The translations under genes and the position numbers were made by a program. Source: Spirogloea muscicola (taxonomy: Eukaryota; Streptophyta; Zygnematophyceae; Spirogloeales; Spirogloeaceae). Taken from it: DNA of 10,220 nucleotides. Below are positions 1-7,900 of the stretch, in pieces. Position 1 is the stretch's first letter. Each line of letters starts with the position of its first letter. The notes under the pieces were generated by a model. The model saw nothing but the letters and a program-made list of their open reading frames with translations. It did not search any database and was not told where the DNA came from. The stretch is from assembly GCA_009602725.1 (NCBI GenBank), contig WELB01000010.1, positions 529,926-540,145 of the forward strand, read 5' to 3'.

Positions 1-12
1 GGGGGGGGGGGG
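1..12. repeat. G homopolymer at window edge
   Basis: Twelve consecutive G residues open the window and are followed by more G-rich sequence to about position 34. This could be a genuine poly-G tract or an assembly or low-signal sequencing artefact near a contig edge; the sequence alone does not decide. Confidence 0.7.
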
Positions 13-241
13 ATGTGTGGGGAGGAGGTGGCGGTGACATTGTCTCGCAATAGTTTCTTACTGTGAGATGCATTCATTGCAAGTGGGCTTCTGGTGCCCA
101 ACGTATTTAAGCCGCCCTCTATAATTTTCCTGCTTTGGTGATGTCTGCTACCTCATTATTCTTTGATGTACTTATCCCGTAGGCCGTCCTAACAGAAACG
201 ACTTGACAAATGTATCGCATTGCATGCCTTTGCTGATGCAG

Positions 242-403
242 GTTGCTACAGCCTTGCCTTACACATATGCCTTCAATGGCGCCTCGTTTGCCCCGTGTTG
301 CGTGCTCACACCCATCAACCCGGAAACCAAAAAGCCGGTGGCTGGCTTACCCCAGGGTATTGCGTCTGTCATGATGAAGGGCCAGGCTGACTCTCTAATA
401 TGA
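242..403 (+). CDS. Possible 3'-terminal exon of an unrecognised gene (partial)
   Basis: An open stretch follows a convincing 3' splice site (TGATGCAG, ending at 241). It begins VATALPYTYAFNGASF and continues with a plausible soluble-protein composition (PINPETKKPVAGLPQ) to a stop at 401-403. A possible 5' splice site (GTATTG at 357) would instead join in phase to an acceptor at 440, giving DKCLS and a stop at 455-457. Upstream exons would lie at or beyond the left edge; I cannot place any with confidence in 1-241. I do not recognise the protein. In favour are protein-like composition and GCAG-type splice context identical to the large gene downstream. Against are the short length and the absence of any recognised motif. 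Confidence 0.3.
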   Translation, partial: VATALPYTYAFNGASFAPCCVLTPINPETKKPVAGLPQGIASVMMKGQADSLI

Positions 404-1320
404 TTGATGACAAAGGGCAGGACACTAACTTTACTTGCAGACAAGTGCTTAAGCTGATTACAAATTGTGGTCACGTCTTGTGAGCTTATACAGTGCTCAA
501 GTAGGATAAGGTGGTGGTAATGTCTTGTGTAAGCGTGCCGGCTCCAGATGCGAGCACATTCTTTGAGTAGGGAGGTGCATGCACCGCTTGTGTGACCAAC
601 AGTGAGGTTCGTGGTCTGCACATTCGCATGAGCCTCCTGTTGACAGACGTGGAAATGTCGAACTCTGTACAGCAATTCAAGATGCTGCAGGTGAATGCAG
701 CTATTGCACTGCCTCATTTATGTAACTGCTTTTGTCATGGTGGGCAAGAAAAATGACTTGACTTGGGCACATAATGCACGTGGATTAAGATGGTCAATTG
801 TATCACTCGCGCCTTAAGTAACTGCAGGTCTATGCAGCTGCACTTCACGCCGCTTGCAGCAGGGTGCTAGGCAGGCTGTGCGAGGCACATCCAGGCCATG
901 GAGCTGGCATGGCTTATTCGATCCTTCGTGAGAGGCACAAGCAGTGGAGGTGTATTCCGACCTGGGGCACTCAAGCTGCAGCAGGCACCCAGATGGTTGC
1001 ATGAAAACAATTTCCAGTCAGTCTTCGGCTGGCCAAAGCAGGCGCTGCATAAGACGACACGATTGTCTCGGAAAGCGGGGTTCTGGAGTGCTGCAAATAA
1101 GCTAGCCAGCCACTTGATTAACGAGAACGACTCTTCCAGCGATGGCTGTGATTGGCCAGCCTAAATGGAACGAACGAAGTTCCAAGGGACCAGAGAAGCG
1201 CTAAAGCACATAGCGACTGACATGGCTCACTACCCCCTGGGCGACAGAGCTTGATTGAAGTCTACATCAAGGAGATGGTACACAGCTTTGCATGTGCCAG
1301 GTCCAGGGTCTAGGGTTAGG
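404..1320. other. Stretch with no supportable gene
   Basis: Several open frames of 60-150 codons occur on both strands, but their translations are rich in His, Cys, Arg and Ser and carry no recognisable motif. I see no chain of exons with matching phases. A TGTAA sits at 721-725, and an inverted CCAAT (ATTGG) lies at 1151-1155, about 350 nt before the start codon of the large gene. The stretch probably holds the 3' UTR of any left-hand gene and the distal promoter of the large gene. Confidence 0.5.
721..725 (+). terminator. Possible TGTAA polyadenylation signal
   Basis: TGTAA is the usual green-algal poly(A) signal. This copy lies about 320 nt after the stop of the candidate left-hand exon, so it could end that transcript. 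The pentamer is expected often by chance, and other copies occur inside introns of the large gene. Confidence 0.15.
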
Positions 1321-1508
1321 GCGCCAGTTGCACAGCCCCCACACGGGGCCAGCGCCGCCGCCGCCAGCGCCGTCAGGCGCGCCGCCTCCGCCGCCACCTC
1401 CGCCAGCGGCGGAGGCGAGCCGCGGCTGACGCTCTGCAGCGGAGCTGCCGGAGCCGCTCAGTGGCGGCGCAACGGCCGCGGTGACGGGGAGGCGGCGGCG
1501 GCCCCGCC
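1321..1508 (+). promoter_or_regulatory. GC-rich 5' leader / proximal promoter of the DUF7906 gene
   Basis: The roughly 190 nt before the start codon are dominated by GCC, GCG and GGC triplets, in contrast to the mixed composition upstream and in the introns. No TATA box is visible. The region ends in a favourable start context (CCGCCATGGCG). Composition and position suggest 5' UTR plus core promoter; the transcription start cannot be placed. The Arg-rich minus-strand and Ala-rich plus-strand open frames here follow from the GC bias. Confidence 0.4.
1397..1415 (+). repeat. GC-only hairpin in the 5' leader
   Basis: CCTCCGCC (1397-1404) and GGCGGAGG (1408-1415) are perfect 8-bp inverted arms around the 3-nt loop AGC. 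A second CCTCCGCC-containing segment at 1384-1392 could pair with the same right arm (1408-1416). If transcribed, this is a stable element about 95 nt before the AUG. In such GC-rich sequence it may also arise by chance. Confidence 0.45.
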
Positions 1509-1920
1509 ATGGCGCGCCCCTGCGGGCTCCTCGCCGTCCTGCTCGCCGTCAGTGTGGTGCGTGGCGGCCAAAGCCCTTTCTCTGTGTCCGCCGCGAACAG
1601 AGCCTTAGTGCCGTCGCCATAGCCGTTTCGGCTGTCCCTGAGCCACCAGGGCTGGCCCACTGTGTGGCCGGTCTGTGCATTTACTGCTTTCGCTTGTTCC
1701 TCCATGGCGGGGTGCAAGCCTGCTCGCCGTCGCATGGGCTCCTGTGGACGTTGCAAGCTCCTCCGTCTCTCTGATCACCTGCCTCCATAACCAAAAACTC
1801 CGTCGTCAGCTGTCGAGCGTGGCTTTCGTCTGCAGCCTGACAAAGAGCAGCAAGGTCTCGGGAAAGAGGTGCTGACGGCACTGGGGGCTGCAGGTGCTGG
1901 GAGCGGACGCCGCAAGGGCC
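1509..1920 (+). other. Signal peptide, split by intron 1
   Basis: Exon 1 (1509-1556) encodes M-A-R-P-C then a Leu/Ala/Val-rich core. After intron 1 (1557-1893, donor GTGCGT, acceptor CTGCAG) exon 2 continues VLGADAARAPKN. Joined, residues 1-25 form a classical signal peptide: a short basic start, a hydrophobic core (residues 6-19) and small residues before a likely cleavage after A23 or A25. The first N-glycosylation sequon (N28-V-S) follows at once. Reading on past 1556 without splicing reaches a stop within about 70 nt, which supports the intron. Confidence 0.75.
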
Positions 1921-4900
1921 CCCAAGAACGTCTCCCTCCTCAACCTGTTCCATGTCAAGGAGGGTAGCAAGTTCTGGGACAATGACATACTCCTCAAGGG
2001 CAAGCATTGGACCTCCGGACCTTGTAAAACAAGAGACGCTGCTTCTGCCACTGAGAAGACAGACCACTGTTAACAAGGCAATAATGTTTTCATTATTGCC
2101 TTGTTATGGCCATTCTAAATGTACCTCCAGGGCAGGAGACCCTGGTACTCCTCTCCTTCCTTTGAAGTGTTTTCATCATTGCTGCTGCAGGAATTCGTGA
2201 GTGGCGAAAGCCCGCCAAATTCTATCATGGCTCCCACGAGGTTGATCGCTATGTCAAAGCAGGTATCAGCTGTGGTGTTACTGCAGAAAGGCTCACGTTG
2301 CTTGTACTGATGATGTCTTTGTGTGCTACACTTGTGCAGTATGCATGCATGTAATGCTGGTGCTTGACTTGGTTGCAGGCAATGTGGCATCTTATCTTGG
2401 ATTAAGCCAGGTGGACTCCTTGTACCTGCCAATCCCAATCAACTTTGTGTTTGTGGGGTTCTCTGGAGAAGGAAATCACGGTATGAACAGACTTGGTCAA
2501 TGTCACGAAGGTTCACAACGCGTCCATCTTGTCATAGTGTCCCTCTCACATTCTGTAGCTCCTCATGTGCTTCACTGCCCATTGTAGATATCTGTAATTT
2601 TGTATTTGCCATTTGTCGTACAGTGTATCTCCTACTGTTCTAAGCTGGTCGAAGGACCTTTCATTGCAGGCCTGGGGCTTGGAGAAGAGGAGCTTTCTCA
2701 CTGGTTTGAGCACATTGATCACATTCTGGAGCATACTCGAGTGCCTGCTGCTCACGCTCACGGGAATGTCTATGATCTGCACTACAACTACCTCTTGCCC
2801 AGGAACACTTACGTTCGCTACAAGTGAGACCCTGATCCAAGCATCGCAATGTGCCTGGAATAAGGGGTCAGAGCTCGAAGCCACTGCAGTCATCTCACTG
2901 TGGCTACAGTCACGGACCTCCTCTCTGAGATACCTTCTTGTGGCTTATGGGCGATGTAAGTTGCACGTCAAGCACCATTACGCACTGGGCAGCGTTTGCC
3001 TGTCAGCAAGCGGTTGGCAAGGCTGCTGCACTGCACCGTCTGCTGATACTTGTTGCTCTGCAGTTATTCTGTACATGCTATAGAGATGGGCCAGAAGGTG
3101 TCCCGCATCTTCGAGGATGCCATCCGTGTTCTGTCTCGCCATGAGGACCCGAATGCAAGGTGTTCCACCACAAGTTTCTGACACTTAGGCAGGGACGGTT
3201 GAAGACATTCTCTGCACCATGTATGATCAGAACATGCAAAAAAGATTGTCAAGACATTGTTCTTGCTCTAATATTTCTCTGTCAGGCATACTTCAAGTGT
3301 CAGTCTTGGATTGAAGGCAGGACGAGGGCAGTCTGTTGATTGAGAATTTAGATAGTATACGACATCTCTGATTGGTTGAAGGGCTTCTACAACTCCTTAA
3401 TATGCAGAGCAATCGAAACATCATACTGACCCTCTTATGCTACATAATCTCGTATGCAGGGCTGATGAGGCTGCTCTGTGGCAAGTGGACATAGAGAGTC
3501 TTGCGAGAATCATCAACAATCTGTGCAAGCATCTGGACATTGAGAATGTGTACAACATATTTGTCTTGAACCCAAATCCTGAAAGGGCTCGAAGGCACTA
3601 TGGTTATAGGTGATCACCTCGCAGCCTTGAAGGCCGCAAAGGCCTTGTCTCGCATGTGCAGAACATTGCAAGGCTGCTCTGTATTCAGCCTCTCACATCC
3701 TCGCTTCATGAAGAGCAAGCTATTCACACTTTGTTCCTTGTCAACTTGTGTTGCTCATTGTAATAATGCTTTTGCCCCTTCAATCATGTGTCCACTGGTG
3801 ATGCTAATCAGCACTGCGGCTGTTCTTTCACCTGTCCTGTCGATTGACTGCTTCAAGGACACCGCTGTAAGCAATCAAATTTATTCTCACCGGCTTGATG
3901 TTACTTGGATGCAGGGCTGGCTTATCTGCTGCGGAATACGACTTCATCTCCAAGGCAACAATTCTGCTCTGAGCCTGATGTTCCTGATTGTGTTAGCAGG
4001 TTGTGATGTGGATCAGATTGTGAATACTGTAGAATAGAGAGCACTTGAATTGAGAAGCTCTGCACAACCTTGAGTCTTGTGTCTATTCACATTAAGCAGG
4101 ATTAACAGGAGTGCCCATGGATGATATTCAAGTGCAGTTGCTTGCTGTGTACCTGCCCACTTGACTTTGTTGGCTTTGTTGGCAAGCAATTGGCTGACTT
4201 GGACTGTGACCTCTGCAAGTCATGACCTGTATATTGCAGGACGAAGTTATGCGCAAGGCGCTCCTCTCGCCTGATTTGCAGCCTGTACCCGAGCTTCTAG
4301 GTAGAGCTGACACCTGCTTAAGTAACAATTGGCTTCAATAGATTGCCACAAAGATACAGAGTATTACAATATCAGACACACAACAAAGACATCAGCTGCT
4401 TAGTCAGTTTGCGTTCGTTTACAAGGATCCACATTGAGTTGCTCTGCAAAAGTTAGACAAATACATGCTAAGAAAAGCTCTCATTCAAGGCTTTAGAAAG
4501 CGGTCTGTTGCAGATGTTGTGCAGGAGAAGAGGCCGTTGTACGACCGGCGCCCCGCCCACAAGTTCCATTGGAGACCTCTTAAGCTCCATGAAGCGGTAC
4601 TGCTGCTGCTCCTGACTTTGCTGGGTTGCTTTGATGCCTTTCTCGTGAACATCCAGTCCAAATGGGCTTGAGGCTGCAGTGACAGACTGCACTTCTGAAG
4701 CATGATGTATTTCAGTTGTACGTCATCTTTCCAACTTTATGTAAGCCTAAAGTGCAGAAGCTTGTGTCAGTACTAGGATAGATTGCAATCTGGAGTCATT
4801 TTGAATGGGCAATCACTTTGACTAAACAGGAGGAACCATTCCTTTGACACTGCAGAAAGCGTGGGTTAACACCTATGAGCAACTACTGAAGTTTGAGAAT

Positions 4901-7900
4901 GACATCAACAAGCATAACGATACGCTTGACAATGCCTATCTGAAAGCTCGCCAGGTATAGCGAGCACTTCAGCTCCCTGTAAGTGTGATACTTGTAACAT
5001 TGTATTCAGTGTCACCAATAACTGGAATGTAGATTGTGCTCAATGTGAGGTGCATAAGGCTACAGATTGTGTAAGTAAATGATGAGTAGCACACCTGAGT
5101 GACTTCGGCGCGCAGATCATAAAGGGTCAGAATCTGGAGATGAGCGCCAGCTTGAAAAGAGCTCTTCAAGAAGGCAACCAATCACACTGGCAACCAGATT
5201 GCCTTTCTGATACATATGTTGGCAGTGAAAGGTACACTGCCTCAGCTACCCACTCTTGACTATTTGGCACAACATCATGACTCCAGCATTTACGATGTGA
5301 CATGGTAGTCATGCATGGACTGCTAAGCACCTCCAAGGCCCATTTGTAGCTCAGGCAAACAACCTATGAGGAGCTCCTTCTTAGAGCTGTTGTACTGCTT
5401 ACCAATGCCAGTCACAGCTCTTGCCTTTAACTGCGCAAGCACGTGAATCTGCAGGTGGGCTCTTATTGACCTGACGGCTGGCCCTTTCACTTGGGGGCCA
5501 AGGGTCGGCGGGCAAGGGTTTCGCACAGAAGACACCCTCCCAAACGTGGAGAAGTACTTCAGGGAGCACAAAGGAGGGCTGGGTTAGTAAGCCTTTGCTG
5601 ATGTGTCGGTGGCCGCAGGCACAAAAGATTGCGGTCATTTCACTTGTGTGTCTCTGCAAGTCGTAGTCTCACTGACGAGGTCTGCCACAAGCACTGTGGA
5701 CCTTTTCAATCCAGTTGTAGGGCACTGAAAATTTGCTGGTGAGTGGACACATTTGGGGTACCTTGAAATTAAAATATACAAATGCAGGTGTTGGGGATGA
5801 CGATCTTGAGAAGGAGCTAGAGACTATGGCAGAGGAGCGCTTCCGCCATGTGGAAGAGGTAACATGCCATTACTAACAGAATTCTCATGATAATGATGGC
5901 TGGCTTTTGAGGGACAGGTTGCAAGCCACTCAAAATTTACAAGCTTGCCCTGCTACAAAATTGTATGTCACGTTTCTCACGGGCTCCCCTCAGGTTGCAT
6001 TGGTCTTATCCAAGTCCTCAGACACCCCTGCAAATGCGTTGTGTTGCTGTTGCCTGGAGCTACTCATAGGTTGCTCCGTTATATACTGGGATCTGTAGCT
6101 CCGAGATTAATTGAACTGGCTTGTAACAGTCTCAAGGTCACGAGGTGGAGATGCTACTGGCGGAACTTGACATTTACGAGCTTTTTGCTAGGAAGCACTG
6201 CCGTGACCGTGTACGGAGCGTTCCGCTCTGTGAGGGTAAGCTGATTGTGTTGCAGCATGCTGCCAGACACACACAGATGCACGCACCAAGCTAGTACTCT
6301 AAGCAATGCAACCATACCCAGTTCAATCGTTACAGCATCAGCATTATCATGAATGGACAACCGGCAGATCATGCTCTTGTGGGGCAATAGCTGCAACACA
6401 GTGAGGGTGTGTATTGCTCCTTAGAGTTCCAGGATTGAAGTGCCTGGCTGGATAAACTGCAGAGCTACAGGAGAGAGTCGAAAGTATGAGGGACGAGCTG
6501 GAGTCGTACGTCGACAGCGTCAGCATGAGCAAGAGCAGCTATGCGCTGGCTGGCCTGGCACGCCTGGACAACTGGCAGAGCATGGTAGCTGGGGACCACT
6601 CCGCTAAGGTACAAGTTGAGCCCTCCAGAATTAGGGAGCGGCCCTCCAGTAGCGGCTACTGCTAAGGGTCCCAGTCCAGTTTGTTGAAATCAATCAGTTG
6701 CATTTGTGGCAAATAGACCGTTGTTACTCAACAACCATGGTTTCAATTGCATAGGTCAATGTGTCACGAGCTTGGGATATGTTCCTGGCCGAAGTAGGAG
6801 CTGTGCTCTCAAGTGCAATGCGTCACGTCATCACACCCTCGCTTATGGACGGGGAGTACCATCTCTATGACCGGGTTGATTTCCACCTCTACCTCATCTC
6901 TCGCCAGGTGAATGAGCTTGCCTCCTTAAGTTCTTGCCCAAAGCAACCAATTACATTCACTACACACCATTATCATGACGCTCCTGTAGCACTTCACTGA
7001 CTAAAGAGTCTCAATGTTGTAGATGTGGTCCCTGAGACCCTGTTCAACAAGCTGTTCCTGTTATCACATAGAGTGACTGTTTTTGGCCAAGTCATATTTG
7101 TCTAGACGCTTTTCAACATTTCTCATTTTCAGAATGTACAAGGCTTATTCAGTGGTAGAAGCTGTACATGGGCATTCGCAGAAAAGGTAACACTTCCTCT
7201 GCCATCATCGATATACTGATCTGTGTCTTTGCTCGTCCTTCACTGGCAGTCTGCTACAAGCAACACCCAGATGCCATTCGATGTCCAGACCTTCAACAGG
7301 GAAGTCAGGAAGCTGGCGCAGCCGAATCAGAAATTTGATTTCACTTCTCACAGGCAGGTTAATGAGTAGACTACTGCTGCTTCAGTGGTATAACATGTGT
7401 GCATCATTGTCAGAAGGCTATGACTACAGTTCCACCGTATTTGAAAGGCAACTTGCTAAGCAAATCTCTAAGATCGCCGTGAATAGAATCTTAAATAATT
7501 AGAATGTCACATTCCGTTGACATTGACCCCAAGGTCAAGCGTTGTGTGGCGCTAAGAAAAGTGTGCTCTGTGGCAGGCTGTCAATTGCAGACGATCCTGC
7601 CATAGCCATGGCATATGCAGGGGCACTGAGGACATCCGTTGTACTTGTACCCTCACACAATGGCACTCTTGTGCACACAAGGAGGACTTACCTTGACTCC
7701 AAGCTCCTGCGGCACCAGCTAGAGCATGAGCTTGATCTGCTGGATGGATCAATGAGCCACGGTGTGTAGCTCTATGCCTTCAGCACCTTGTGAAGGCCCT
7801 GTTAATAAGTAACTTGTTCTTATGATCCTGGACATATTCACAGGTACGTGAAGCAGTGCAGAAGCTTTGGCTATAACAGATGAAGAGCTTGGCACAGTTC

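Noticed and set aside
259-717. Minus-strand open frame of 152 codons
   Set aside because: The translation is rich in His, Cys and Thr with no motif, and it overlaps the more plausible plus-strand exon at 242-403.
898-1164. Plus-strand open frame of 88 codons
   Set aside because: It starts without supporting context, shows no recognisable motif and connects to no other exon; it probably lies in the promoter region.
1309-1321. Telomere-like TCTAGGGTTAGGG
   Set aside because: There are fewer than two full repeats, and it matches neither the algal TTTAGGG array nor a complete plant telo-box; a chance match is likely.
1373-1756. Minus-strand Arg-rich open frame of 127 codons
   Set aside because: Poly-Arg and Ala runs follow from the GCC/GGC leader; it overlaps exon 1 and intron 1 of the well-supported plus-strand gene.
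3600-4037. Plus-strand open frame of 145 codons
   Set aside because: It covers intron 7, exon 8 in the wrong frame and part of intron 8; the true frame of exon 8 is fixed by homology.
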